Assembly: GCA_022828595.1 (NCBI GenBank)
Contig: JAKGHH010000005.1
Location: 30,392,193 to 30,456,192 of the forward strand
Origin: Nelumbo lutea
Lineage: Eukaryota > Streptophyta > Magnoliopsida > Proteales > Nelumbonaceae
DNA length: 64,000 nt
Direction: 5' to 3'
The notes under the pieces: model-generated
The model's input: the letters and a program-made list of their open reading frames with translations, nothing else
What the model was told of the DNA's origin: nothing
Databases searched by the model: none
In this document: positions 23,468-34,261 of the stretch, one piece after another
How the letters are laid out: each line of letters starts with the position of its first letter
How positions within the stretch are numbered: the first letter of the stretch is position 1
Position numbers and translations under genes: made by a program

Positions 23468-24098
23468 TGACGAGGGGTAATTTGGCCTCATCTGTTGACA
23501 TGCTGACACGTGGAGTGACCTATTTATTGATTAGGAGATATTTTAATAATTTCAAATATCTCAACAGGCTAAGGCCAAGTCATCTTGGGCACCACGGGCC
23601 ATCGGCTAAGACCAGCGTCTCGAAGAGCTCATATGCACCAACCTTCTAAAGTATCACATAGCCCTCTTCTAGAAACTAATTAGCTATCTCTGACCTCTTT
23701 AAGATCATGTCACATGACAATGGACCTTATACCACCCGGATTGAAAAGACCCGAATAAAGCTTATCACCTTACACATAATCCATCTTCGAGTGTGGAACA
23801 TACTCCGAGTTACGCAGGTTGTATTAGACACATTTCGTGAGGCGTACGACAGTTCGCCTATATAAGGGCATCACCTCCGGCCTCACAAGGTTTATGCAAT
23901 TTAACTCTCGTATTCCCATGCTTACAAGCAATCTATCTCTCTACCAAAACTTTTCGCTAACTTAAGCATTGGAGTGCCCATTCCGGATAAAGTACCCCAG
24001 GACCTCTAATACCACTTTCTTAAAATTTGATCGGCCACCGTAGCAGACTGGCACCCGAATGACCATACAACAGGGAGCCACCAGATTGCCCATCATCA
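23468..24098 (+). mobile_element. Probable solo or truncated Gypsy-type LTR
   Basis: It starts TGACGAGGGGTAATTTGGCC, very like the TGATGAGGGTGGATTTGGCC start of the LTRs at 27636 and 29954. Like those, it contains a TATATAAGGG promoter-like site (near 23860), followed by CTAACTTAAGCATTGGAG and GTCCTCTGAT-like words. It ends CCCATCATCA, then TTTGG, which may be the stump of a primer-binding site. No matching 5-bp flanks were found. I call it an LTR related to the LARD family, left behind as a solo or broken copy. Confidence 0.55.
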
Positions 24099-24210
24099 TT
24101 TGGATATTAAATTATTTTATCTACTAAAAAATAAACATTAATTCATTTATTTCAACCACTTTCAACTTTATCCAACTTTATGACTTAGGCTTTCTTAGAT
24201 TTCTTTTTTG

Positions 24211-24320
24211 ACACAAAGACCCCCTAATTATGGGGTTAGTGACTAAGATCCCTGCATTTTGTTTTGCGACAAAAGGCCCCCTAGACTTTGGCCATTAGAC
24301 AAATACCCCCTTAACCATTA
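24211..24320 (+). repeat. Left arm of an inverted repeat paired with 32101-32213
   Basis: ACACAAAGACCCCCTAATTA at the outer side, TTAGTGACTAAGATCCCTGC in the middle and CTTTGGCCATTAGACAAATA at the inner side recur in inverted order and orientation at 32101-32213, at about 80 percent identity by eye. The arms would be terminal inverted repeats of an element now enlarged by the LINE and LARD insertions. Confidence 0.65.
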
Positions 24321-25914
24321 AGTCAGAAAATACCCATCAAAGCTTTATATATTTTCTTTTTACCCTTTTCCCTTAAATTATCAGCCCTATTGTTAAACTA
24401 CTCACCGGGTGGTGGTCTGGTTGCATCCGATCGTCTATTTCTTCTCCTCTTTATCATTTTTTTCCTGTCCTTTGGTTTTGTAACCGTTAAGAAACTTCAT
24501 TGCACAAAATACAGTTGCTAAAGCATGAAGCGAAATTCTTAATCGACCAATACATTGAAGTGGTGGGTCTCTGGACTTTTCTACCTTGGTGGGCTTTGGG
24601 ACGAAGAGTGATGGTACTTTCCTAATACTGGTAGCTGGGCAGGTAAAGAGATTAACTTCAAATCTGCAATGATTTGACATATGCAATGCAAGCGTCTTCT
24701 TCAGAGGAAAAGCGCTCATTGAACTATCATTGAGCTAGAGGCAAATGCACTTGGGTTGTTGATCATAGAGTTAAATGAGGTTGTCACAAGTTGAATGCAT
24801 TGGCCAAGTGCCCAAGTGTTGAGCAGAAGCTGAGGCGGAGGTAAGCAAAATGAGAGACAACAGAAGTGCAGAACCATAGAAAGAGAAGCCATGCTCTCTC
24901 TCTCTCTCAAGCATTACTGACTCCACTAAGCCTCTTGTTTCAATTCCATTTGTAGTATTCTTCTTTTAATGCAGACAAATCACATAACTGAAAGTTTAAG
25001 ATCCTCTCAAAGATGTGAGGTGTGGTTGGCTGGTCACCCACTTGGTCATTAACATAATTGAATTGTACGTCTTGGGAATGGAGAAAAGGTCTGAAGAACT
25101 CTGATATGGACACTGATCTTTTTGTTTTCTTAAGAGAGGACTAAGTAATCAATCTGACTCTGTTTCTTTTGTTCTTTTATATTAAACTCCATTGTTATGG
25201 CCTTATGGGCACCGGTCTGCCAGTTGGTCCATTTCCACTCCTGAAAGTTCAATTAACCACTTCATTATTTAAAAATAGGTTAAAGAAAGAATCATTGTGT
25301 TCATTGGAACACCAGAAACATACCACTGTGTGACCAAAGCCAGGGAGCTCTCTCTGTTTGCTGCCATGTCTCGGTGTCCATGATAGTTAGACCAGTCTCA
25401 GTCGATCCCTGCAATCTGCACACTCCTGTTTAAGTCTTATTATGCCCTACTTCAAAAAGGGAATTCTTAAAATATCATGGTTACAGTAGCAAAGAAAGCA
25501 CCAAAATTGACTGCATCTGAATACAGAGCTTAACTTTTATGAGCCTCAAAGCGAACAGATTGATACGTTAAGAATAGGAGTAACCCTGACGTTTGCAGAG
25601 TAGGATCTCTCCATTCCTCTGTGTTTGACTCTGGCCTCTAGATCCCCCATTAATGCTGCTTGGACAGCTTGAGTTGTGCTCCAAGCTTTGGAAAACAATT
25701 TTTCCTGAAAAAAAAAATCATCTGTGGACTGTCGGTGGAGACCCCTCTGGCTGAGATTGCAGTAGAATCCGGTGCTCAGTCGATTGGGCTCCGTCCAACT
25801 CGGGGACATTTCTCATCCTCTCTTTCTCTCTCTGTTTCTTCTCCCCTTTATGATGTATCCCAAACCATTGTTCAAGATTTAACCATCAACAATGTTATCG
25901 AATTTTTACAGGTG
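24321..25914. other. Interior of inverted-repeat element, unrecognised content
   Basis: Two overlapping minus-strand open frames occur here, 24910-24716 (MASLSMVLHFCCLSF...) and 24719-24435. The upstream part carries a TC-rich leader. In another minus frame near 24890-24800, SALLLSLILLTSASASAQ looks like a secretion signal. No family was recognised. These could be captured gene pieces, because they sit between inverted repeats, but no donor gene can be named. From 25000 to 25900 nothing coding was recognised. Confidence 0.35.
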
Positions 25915-26138
25915 TTTTTTTTTTTCTGATAGAAACCAAGAGGGGCTACACAAGACGGGGAGTAGCGCGTCCCCATAAATCAGACTTACAAATGCAAGCT
26001 AAATTCCAAAGAAGATCACTAAGATTGAGACTTACTATACCCTATAGGGACCAAAAGGCTTGATTGGTGAGCCAGTCTGGCGCTTGATTAGCTTCCTATA
26101 GACATGATTGTAGACCAAGTCTTCATTTGCTCGATTCT

Positions 26139-26682
26139 TCAAATCCAAACACTCTTCAATGATGTTCCGAAGGTTCCAGGGGGGTCGATGAGACATTTCA
26201 GACAAGAAATCACGATCAAGGAGTCTCCCTCAATGATGATGGAATGGTTTGGGAAATTCATTGCCAAGTTGTGGGTCTCCCACGCGGCCCAAGCTTCCGC
26301 CAAGTTGATTGTCATAGAACCTAAGTAAGCCTTGTAATCTACCACCTCACCCATGAAGTTCCTAGCTATGGCTGCGATTGAGCACAACCCATTGTTTAGC
26401 CGGGACGCATCGAAGTTAATTTTGATAGTACCATTTTTTGGAGTTTGCCACAACATATTTGCACAACTTATGGGAATCCACCCCATTAGTCTTCAAATTG
26501 GTTTCATAGTATTCCGAACGATAGAGCTCTTTCAATGACCACTTGAATAAGGGTTGACGCATTATTAAAGGATTTTCGGTTTCTAATTTTCTAGATATAC
26601 CATAATAAGAATGCACACTTTTCTCTTTCATTGTTTCCTCCATTTGGATTTTTCTTACCAATTTTAAGCCACCAAACTTCAA
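26139..26682 (-). pseudogene. LINE-1 ORF2 RNase H domain
   Basis: The frame 26486-26139 reads GTIKINFDASRLNNGLCSIA, then AEAWAAWETHNLAMNFPN and SIIIEGDSLIVISCLKCL. This is the plant-type RNase H domain (RVT_3) at the end of LINE ORF2, with the first Asp in NFDAS, Glu in AEAWA and Asp in EGDSL. The N-terminal part lies in an overlapping frame (26682-26416), so there is a frameshift. It follows the zinc-binding RVT module in the proper order. Confidence 0.85.
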
Positions 26683-26805
26683 ATGAAATATTAAATCCTC
26701 AAGGACCCTCCAAAATGGGATTTATTGCACCCAATTTTGTTTAATAACTGTACAATTTTTAAAAATATGATCCACATCCTCGTTATTTCCACAAAAACTA
26801 CATTT

Positions 26806-27311
26806 TCAATCCACACTTAAACCTCTATTTTGCAAAAGCAATTTTGTTGGAAATCTTTTATTAAGCAGGAGATAGAGAAAAGTTTTCAATTTTAGTAGAC
26901 AATTAACCTTCCAAACAGTCGAAATCCAATTTGGGTTCAACTCTTCATGAATAGACAAGCTACATTTTAATTTATAAGCAAACTTAATTGAGAATTTTCC
27001 ATCACAGCTAAGTCTCCACACTAATTTATCTTCTTTTTTATTTGAGGGGATAAAGATAGATTTTTTTTCCCCCAAATATTCAAAGGAACCAAGCTACAAA
27101 TTCTATTTTCAATCCATACACTCCTATTCTGATCAATAACCTCACTAAGAAGGAGATTATCATTTTCAATCCTATCAGGAGGAATAATTTCGTCCAAAGA
27201 GGTATTGCCAACCCATGTATCTTTCCAAAACTTGATAGATTTGCCATTATTTATTTCCCAACCTAACCCATTTTTAAGGAGATCTCTCCCCTTAAGGATA
27301 CCATTCCAAGC
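26806..27311 (-). pseudogene. LINE-1 ORF2 zinc-binding RVT module
   Basis: Minus-strand reading gives GLGWEINNGKSIKFWKDTWV (27280-27220), SEVIDQNRSVWIENRICSLV and then VWRLSCDGKFSIKFAYKL with FLYLLLNKRFPTKLLLQNRG. This is the linker and zf-RVT region typical of plant LINE ORF2. A stop ends the open segment at 26806, just where a CxxC cluster would continue. Confidence 0.85.
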
Positions 27312-27629
27312 TCATGATATACCTTTCTTTTCCTTCACATTCCAAGAGTCCTTCTGAAGGTACTTTGTTTTAATAAATTTAACCCAAAGGTTATCATTGT
27401 TAACTAATATTTTCCAGCTCGACTTTGCTAAGTTGGCTTCATTAACCCAATGGAGGTTTTTTAACCCCAAACCACCCCAACATTTAAGGGTACACACCTT
27501 GTTCCAACCAATTAAATGAACCGGCTTTTTTTTACTAGAATTTGTCCATAAGAAGTTCCTTTGGCTTTTATCAATTTCATCAATGATATTTTGGGGAAGC
27601 TTGAAAGAATTCATGAGAAATTGCGCCAT
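27312..27629 (-). pseudogene. LINE-1 ORF2 RT C-terminal part, downstream of the insertion
   Basis: The frame reads AQFLMNSFKLPQNIIDEIDK, FLWTNSSKKKPVHLIGWNKV and GGLGLKNLHWVNEANLAKSS. Plant LINE RTs continue from GGRMTLLNVTLN-type sequence straight into this part. Here the upstream half (EGRMTLLNVTTNT) lies at about 31273-31238, on the other side of the LTR element, so the insertion split one codon neighbourhood. Confidence 0.88.
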
Positions 27630-27635
27630 TGTATT

Positions 27636-28886
27636 TGATGAGGGTGGATTTGGCCCTCTAGTGAAATTGTGACACCTAACACCTCATGCCAACCAAGTGC
27701 AGCCTCTTGACAACTGGTCAACTCGGCAGAGCTTGCCACAGGCAGCTTGCCACTTACAAGCAGTTCGGCATAGCTCGCCACAAGCAGCTCGACAGAGCTT
27801 GCCATAGCTCACCACAGGCAACTCGACAGAGCTTGCCATAGCTCGCCACAGGCAGCTCGATAGAGCTTGCCACAAGCAATTCGGCATAGCTCACCACCAA
27901 GGAGCTCGGCATAGCTCTCCCCCAGGCAGCTCGCCATAGGTAGCTCGCCACTTGCAGAGTAGCTCATTACAGGGGAGCTCGCGGAAGAGCAGTTTGGCAT
28001 ATCGCAGGAAGATCTCTTGCCTGACAACTGTACCTGATAGATCCGGAGACCTGCACCCACGTCTCTCGCCAGGCGGTGCCATGCCTGTCAACCCTGAGAG
28101 CTGTCCCTTGCCTGGTAGAGTCGTACTCTACAACAGCTACCTACACCCGCCACCTTAGCTCTGACAGTAATGGCTGCGACAGAGAGACAGAGGCGGTTAT
28201 GCCTGACTTGACAGAGGCGGTTACGCCTAATTTGAAAGGACACCACTATATAAGGACTCTGACCCCCAAAGAACAAAGAGGAGGAAAAAAATGGAGGTAA
28301 TCCTTGCCCTCTAGCTTTCTCATTTCTCTAATATCATCTTCAAGCTCTCTACAATCAGAGTGCTAACTTAAGCATTGGAGAGTCCCCATCGGATAAATAC
28401 CCCTTGGTCCTCTGATTCAGTTCTCGCAGGTTCCTCGGCACCCGCCACCTACAAAGAGGAGAAAAAGATGGAATTCTCGTAGGTCCCTCAGCTCCTGCCG
28501 CCTACAAAGGAGAGAAGATCACCTCATGCAGAGGGCAGTCGGGTTGCGCTACACCAGGGAGCTCCACCATCCTCTGAGTCACAGGCCGCCTAGGAGCAAG
28601 TCAAATGACGAGTCCACCAAGGTAGCTCACCGCTAGGGAGCTCGGCATAGCTCTCCCCCAGGTAGTTCTCCATCAGGGAGCTTGGCATAGCTCTCCCCCA
28701 GGCAATTCACCATCAGGGAGCTTAGCATAGCTCTCCCCCAGGCAGTTCACCATCAAGGAGCTCGACATAGCTCTCCCCCAGGCAGTTCGCCACCAGGGAG
28801 CTCCACCATCCTTTCTTGAGAGCAGGTCAAATGACGAGGTACTTAGCCAAAAAAAAAATGGTACGTGACCAGAACCAGTTACATCA
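27636..28886 (+). repeat. 5' LTR of the LARD, with internal tandem arrays
   Basis: The LTR contains two arrays. At about 27717-27960 GGCAGCTCG, GAGCTTGCCA and TAGCTCGCCACA words recur with a period of about 30 bp. At 28636-28795 four 40-bp units start GGGAGCTCGGCATAGCTCTC. Between them lie an ACTATATAAGGAC promoter-like site (near 28250) and GCTAACTTAAGCATTGGAGA, shared with the LTR at 23468. Confidence 0.9.
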
Positions 28887-29953
28887 ATTGGCGCCGTTTG
28901 TGAGAACACGCTACCAAAAGCTAAGTTCTCATCCTACAAAAGCTAAGTTTTCATCCTATAAAAGCTAAGTTCTCATCCTACAAAAGCTAAGTCCTCTTCT
29001 TCCAGAAAGCTAAGTCCTCACTTTTTAGAAATTGAAGCTCTCGCTTTATAGTTTACATTTTTTTATGAACTCAAAGACTATGCAAGGAGCTAATAGACTA
29101 AGTAGCTCTACCAACTTTACTTTCAATTCGGATAAAACCTCATCAGTCCTCTTCTCAAGGTCCCCCTGCTAAGATGAGCTCTTCGTGGCTTCCGCGGGAG
29201 TTGGCGGCCAACAGACTACATAGGCGCCCTTACTGGTCGAGCCTTCCAAGGCTCCCGTGTGAGTTGGCAACCTAAAGTTAGTAGTGCTGCCCCCGAAGGA
29301 CGAGCTCCTAGTAGCTTCTTGTAGGAGTGGGTAACCGGCATTACGAAGTTGATGTAGCGCAATCATAGCTCTAAGGCACCCAGTCAGCCCAACACCTCAC
29401 TGGTAGCTCGACACCTGGTCATCTCGGCACCTAGTCAGTTCGACACCTCACAGGTAGCTCGGCACCCGGTCAGCCCGACACCTCACAGGTAGCTCGGCAC
29501 CTGGTCAGCTCAGCACCTCATAGGCAAAGCCTACGAGCAACGTTACTTCTTTAGACCCAGTCGCCTCTTCGGCACAGGCAAAGTCAAGAAGAGTGGACTA
29601 CGAGTCGCTCCCAAAGCCTATGGGCCACATTACTGCTTAAGACCCAGTCGCCTCTTCGGCATGGGCAAAGTCAAGAAGAGTGGACTACGAGTTGCTTCCA
29701 AAGCCTACGGGTCACATTACTGCTAAAAACCTAGTCGCTTCCTCAGCATGAGCAAAATTAGCAAAAGTGAAGTATAAGTTGCCCCCAGAGCCTAAGGGCT
29801 ACACTACTGAACTAGCGGAGACCTCCTCACCATATAGGCAGCTCCCAAAGCCTAAGGAATTGGATCAGCACTTACTAGCTCGTCGACTTCCAGGCCAAAA
29901 GAAGAAATCTACTCCCTTCGCTAAGTTACTCTTAGCTCGGGCATGGGGGCAAA
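28887..29953 (+). repeat. LARD interior made of short tandem repeats
   Basis: Three arrays are visible. Units of 22 bp (AAAAGCTAAGTTCTCATCCT) occupy 28915-29025. Units of about 32 bp (CACCTCACAGGTAGCTCGG) lie at 29395-29525. Units of about 87 bp, with GACCCAGTCGCCTCTTCGGC and GTCAAGAAGAGTGGACTACG, run from 29529 to about 29850. No retrotransposon protein domain can be read in any frame. Confidence 0.85.
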
Positions 29954-31232
29954 TGATGAGGGCGGATTTGGCCCTCTAATGAAATTATGACACCTGGCAC
30001 CTCATGTCAACCAAGTGCAGCCTCTTGACAACTGGTCAACTCAGCAGAGCTTGCCATAGGCAGCTTGCCACAGGCAGCTTGCCACTTACAGACAATTCGG
30101 CATAGCTCGCCACAGGCAGTTCGGCAGAGCTTGCCACAGCTCACTACAGGCAGCTCGGCAGAGCTTGCCATAGCTCGCCACAGGCAGCTCGGCATAACTC
30201 ACCACCATAGGCAGCTTAGTAGAGTTTGCCACAAGCAGCTCGACATAGCTCACCATCAGGGAGCTCGGCATATCTCTCCCCCAAGCAGCTTGCCACTTGC
30301 AGGGTAGCTCAGTATAGGGTAGCTCGTGGAAGAGCAGTTCGGCATATTGCAAGAAGATCTCCCGCCTGACAACCATACCTGATAGATCCAGAGACCTGCG
30401 CCCACGTCTCTCACCAGGCGGTGCCATGCCTGCCAGCCCTGAGAGCTATCCCTTGCTTGGTAGAGTCGTACTCTACAACAGCTGCCTGCACCTGCCACCT
30501 CAGCTCTGACAGTAACGGCTGCGGCAGAGAGGCAGAGGCGGTTATGCCTAACTTGACAGAGGCGGTTACGCCTGATTTGATAGGACACCACTTTATAAGG
30601 ACTTAGACCCCCAAAGAACAAAGAGGAGGAAAAAAATGGAGGTAATCCCTGCCCTCTAGATCTCTCATTTCTCTAATATCATCTTCAAGCTCTCTACAAT
30701 CAGAGTACTAACTTAAGCATCGGAGAGTCCCTGCCGGGTAAATACTCCCGGGATCCTCTAATTCAGTTCTCGCAGGTTCCTCGACACCTGCCACCTACAA
30801 AGAGGAGGAAAAGATGGAGTTCTCGCAGGTCCCTCAACTCCTGTTGCCTACAAAAGAGAGAAGATCACCTCATGTAGAGGGTAGTCGGGTTGCACTACAC
30901 TAGGGAGCTCCACCATCCTCTGAGTCATAGGCCGCCTAGGAGCAGGTCAAATGATGAGTCCACCAAGGTAGCTCACCACCAGGGAGCTCGGCATAGCTGT
31001 CCCCCAGGCAGTTCACCATCAGGGAGCTCGACATAGCTCTCCCCCAGGCAGTTTGCCATCAGGGAGCTCGGCATAGCTCTCCCCCAGGCAGTTCACCATC
31101 AGGGAGCTCGGCATAGTTCTCCCCCAGGCAGTTCGCCACCAGGGAGCTCCACCATCATCTCCTGAGAGCAGGTCAAATGACGAGGTACTTAGCAAAAAAA
31201 AAAATTGTACGTGACCAAAACCAGTTACATCA
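29954..31232 (+). repeat. 3' LTR of the LARD
   Basis: Co-linear with the 5' LTR, including the AGCTCGCCA array (about 30031-30300), the TTTATAAGGACT promoter-like site (near 30590) and four 40-bp GGGAGCTCGGCATAG units at 30982-31141. It is followed directly by the GTATT duplication and the LINE-1 reading frame. Confidence 0.9.
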
Positions 31233-31237
31233 GTATT

Positions 31238-31920
31238 CGTTGTAACATTCAGAAGGGTCATTCTACCTTCCAAGGATAAAGTGTTTTTTTTTCTAGCTTA
31301 CTTGTTTGTTATTAACCCTTAAGATTCAAGAATGTGCTCTTTGAAACACTACCATTTATTATGGGGGCTCCCAAATAAATATCAGGCTTTGCTTGGATTG
31401 AGATCTTCAGAATTTTTGCTATGATTTTTGGGAATCTCATTGGCACGTTTTTCGAGAATTAGAGTGTAGATTTTGAAACTTTTGGGCATTGGCCAGACGC
31501 CGCAACAAAATTAGTAAGAATGTCTTTTATTTTCAAACATCCTGTAATCAAGGTCTCAAAGAATATCATACAGTCGTCTACAAACTAAAAAATTGGAATT
31601 TTTTGACTTCCTTTGGCAACCTTAAACCAATTGGGCTTTTCTTACATAAAGATTCTTTTTCAAATTTCTTTGCTAATGCTTTTGCACAAAGAACAAAAAT
31701 ATAGGGAGAAAGAGGATCTCCCTGTCTTATCCCTCTAGAAGGGGTAAATTCCATAGAGGGGCTATCATTTATTAAAATTTGATAAGATACCTTTTTTATA
31801 CATTCCATAACCTAGGTAATCCATTTCTCATGAAATCCAAATTTCCCTAAGATTTTCTCAATGAAATCTCATTCTATTCTATCATAAGCTTTTCCATATC
31901 AATTTTCAGGCAAGTATACC
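31238..31920 (-). pseudogene. LINE-1 ORF2 reverse transcriptase core
   Basis: Minus-strand reading gives LKIDMEKAYDRIEWDFIEKI (from about 31915), FGFHEKWIT, a stop, VMECIKKVSYQILIND, then FTPSRGIRQGDPLSPYIFVL, the characteristic LINE RT motif. After a break come ARKKNTLSLEGRMTLLNV and the insertion point. The (F/Y)xDD catalytic segment expected between them is not readable, so part of the palm domain is deleted or shifted. Several stops are present. Confidence 0.85.
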
Positions 31921-32100
31921 AATTTTTCCATTTTTTCTTTCTCATTGTATGTAACATTTCATGAGAGATAAGAATATTATGTTAATCCTTTTTCCATATC
32001 AATTTTAAAGGCGTATTGGTAATTTCTTCTCACCGTTCAAATAAATAAAGAAATGGGTAATTTAGGGATTTAAAAAAATATTTTTGAGGTTAATTGAGAA

Positions 32101-32213
32101 CATTAATGGAGGGGGTCTTTGTCTAACGGCCAAAGATCAGGTGAGCTTTTGTCACAAAAAAAAAAAAGTGCAGGAGTCTTTGTCACTGACCCCATAATAC
32201 AAGGGGGTCTTTA
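32101..32213 (-). repeat. Right arm of the inverted repeat paired with 24211-24320
   Basis: Read on the minus strand this gives AAAGACCCCCTTGTATTATG, then AGTGACAAAGACTCCTGCAC and CTTTGGCCGTTAGACAAAGA, in the same order as the left arm. A poly-A tract (32155-32167) sits inside the arm. The outer flanks do not yield a clear target duplication. Confidence 0.65.
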
Positions 32214-32759
32214 TAATTTATCCTAAAAAATAAGAAAAATCTATCATACAATATAAAATTTGACCAATAAAAAATCCTATGAATTTATTGAAAATACACG
32301 TGATTGATGTATAGGCTTTGTTAAACAAAAATTAAAGCAAGAGCTATCTTCTAACATTTTCACTTTAGCTAAGTTAATCCAAGCCCAAGTCAATAACTAT
32401 TTTCTGTTTGAAAAATCAATCTAAAAATGAAAGTGATTTCGATTCAATTCTCAAATCAATGATACAACCATCCAGATCAAGCAATTTAAAATGGTATAAT
32501 TGCATATTGTACCCTAACTATTATATTAGAATGTTAGGTTATTAGTAATAGATCACGTCTCTTTTCGAAATTTGAGCTAGCTATCTCTGTTTTCGTATCA
32601 TAGTTGACTCTTATTCTTTTATTTGTCTTTATTCATCATTTGTGTTCATCTTTATTAATGTTAGAGTTCTGTTTGAACTCCATCTTCTTGTATTTAAATA
32701 TTTTGGCATCGAATACAGAAATAGATCTCTTCTTCTTATGTCAAATATTTCATCTATGC

Positions 32760-34260
32760 TATCAGAGCAGGATCAACAAGAGATGGCTAATCACATCGAC
32801 AACAAGTCAATTACTTCTATTGTAGCTACCACTACAAGAACAACACAAGATACTACTTCTCTTCAAGTTCCTTAAACCACAATAGCAACACTCAATTTTG
32901 GTCAACTTGTTACAGTAAAATTGGATCGTTACAATTATCTGATCTAGATATCATAGGTACTACTTGCTCTCTTTAGATCTGATCTGATTGGCTATGCTGA
33001 TGGAACACTTCCTTATCCGTCAAAAACAATTCAAACTAATGGTCAATCCACTCCAAATCCTGCACATATGCAATGGAGGAAGCAAGATCATTTCCTTCTT
33101 AGTTGGATGCTCTCCACGCTTACTGAAGGAGTTATTGGGCAACTTATTGCCAGCAACAAACACATGTTGTATGGAGCACCTTAGATAGAGTCAAAATCAT
33201 GCAATTACATAGTATATTGATGAATCTGAGGAAGGGCATGTTGGATTTTAATCTCATAAGAGATTAAATCTAATGGGTTTGATTGGACAATTACATGAGA
33301 AGTTGCACCTACACATTTGATTGAAAAATTAGTTTTTCTCTTATAAAACCTAGTTTTGAACTTGTCCCACATTGGAAAATTATAAGCTTTGTTTTCAGTA
33401 TTTTAATAAGAATTGATTTACATTCCTTAGAAATAGTAAAGGAGAGTATGGGGGTTTGATACTGTGCAACGCGTGCGCATGCATGTGATCAAGAGGCACA
33501 ATTCAAAGTTAACAGTCATTAACTGTTAACTACTTTTTAAACAGTCACAATATTTGAAATTGTAACTATTCAAGGTGCCTTCTCTAAACCAGCACCTACC
33601 TTTTCTTCATACCTCTTCATAAATTATTTAAGGAGCATGAATCAGACTCCAAAAACACACAATTTCGAAATTCACTTTCTCTCTCTCTCTCTCAGTCCAG
33701 TCTGCTACAGTCTCATAGAAGGTTTCTTCGGAGATTCTTCAACTTTGCTGGTTACAGATTCTCGCCCAAGGCTCTATTATATCCTGGGAATAGATTTGCT
33801 TATAACCCAACAGCAAATTCAGTGAAACTGAGTGGGGGCAAATAACATTCTAAAGACAGTGTCTCCAGACGCGCCTTAGAGCTTTTTCTCCAAAGTTTCA
33901 ATGACCCCATTTTCCAACAAGGCAATCTCTCTATGATTGAATGCCTTCAAAAGGCCAAAGTCATCTCTAATAGTCTTTCTATAGCCGACCAACTAGTGTT
34001 TGACTTTGATCTAGTGCTTTGGACGTTAAGTAGGGTTGGCCCAAATTATGAGTCCTTCATCACCTTTGCAAGTACTTGATTTAATATTGTTACTTTTGAT
34101 GACTTACAAGATATGTTTCTTAACCTTGAAATTAGATTGGAGACCCTGAAAACTGGATCTAAAAGCATTTTCACCAGCATCCATGTTGCTCAACACAGAC
34201 AACAAGACAAATCTAGCTATAATAAAAACAAGGGAAGAGAAAATTAGGGGAACCAACAGA
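32760..34260 (+). pseudogene. Copia-3 gag, split by an insertion
   Basis: The first part (about 32783-33180) reads ANHIDNKSITSIVATTTRTT, FGQLVTVKLDRYNYL, a stop, IGYADGTLPYPSKTIQTNGQ and HFLLSWMLSTLTEGVIGQLI, the N-terminal UBN2 gag type. The second part (about 33900-34255) reads QQGNLSMIECLQKAKVISNS, LVLWTLSRVGPNYESFITFA and ETLKTGSKSIFTSIHVAQHR. Between them, at about 33239-33847, lies foreign DNA. Stops and frame changes make it non-functional. It is followed by AT-rich DNA where protease and integrase should be. Confidence 0.8.
33239..33847 (+). mobile_element. LTR-like insertion inside Copia-3 gag
   Basis: The stretch starts TGTTGGATTTTAATCTC and ends GTGGGGGCAAATAACA. It contains GTTAACAGTCATTAACTGTTAA, a TATA-poor middle and a TC microsatellite at about 33669-33692. 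Its right end (AGTGGGGGCAAATAACATTCTAAA) matches the leader of the Copia-4 remnant, read in reverse near 7925-7950. It is therefore probably the LTR plus leader of a related Copia family left as a fragment. No target duplication was found and the exact ends are uncertain. Confidence 0.5.
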
Positions 34261-34261
34261 A

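Larger units (their letters stand above)
27636..31232 (+). mobile_element. LARD/TRIM-like non-autonomous LTR element, TSD GTATT
   Basis: Two LTRs of 1251 and 1279 bp start TGATGAGGG and end GTTACATCA. Identical 5-bp duplications GTATT flank the element at 27631-27635 and 31233-31237. After the 5' LTR comes ATTGGCGCCGTTTGTGAG, a plausible primer-binding site. Before the 3' LTR comes GCATGGGGGCAAA, a polypurine tract. The 1067-bp interior (28887-29953) has no gag or pol and consists largely of short tandem repeats. With its long LTRs and empty interior it depends on another element for mobility. It interrupts the LINE-1 reading frame. The LTRs differ at many positions, so the insertion is not recent. 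Confidence 0.92.
25915..31997 (-). mobile_element. LINE-1: L1-like LINE, split by an LTR element
   Basis: A minus-strand non-LTR retrotransposon lacking its 5' part. In coding order it shows the RT core (31920-31578), the RT C-terminal region (31577-31238, then after the insertion 27629-27100), the zinc-binding RVT module (27075-26800), RNase H (26682-26139) and a 3' end marked by a T-run at 25915-25926 (poly-A on the minus strand). Upstream of about 31997 no LINE coding sequence is seen, so the endonuclease and ORF1 are missing, the usual 5' truncation. The flank ATCGAATTTTTACAGGTG (25897) resembles ATCAATTTTAAAGGCG (31998), but the latter also resembles an RT motif, so the target duplication is unproven. 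Confidence 0.85.

Noticed and set aside
24435..24910. A secreted peptide gene on the minus strand
   Set aside because: A signal-like hydrophobic stretch exists but in a frame without a start codon, and no conserved mature region follows; kept only as unrecognised content.
28636..28795. Regular 40-bp repeats that look like a CRISPR array
   Set aside because: There are no spacers; the units are contiguous, occur twice in paired LTRs and belong to a plant retroelement.
25897..32013. A target-site duplication for LINE-1 (ATCGAATTTTTACAGG versus ATCAATTTTAAAGG)
   Set aside because: The right-hand copy also resembles the LINE RT sequence encoding KIDMEK, which occurs again at 31903, so the similarity may not come from insertion.
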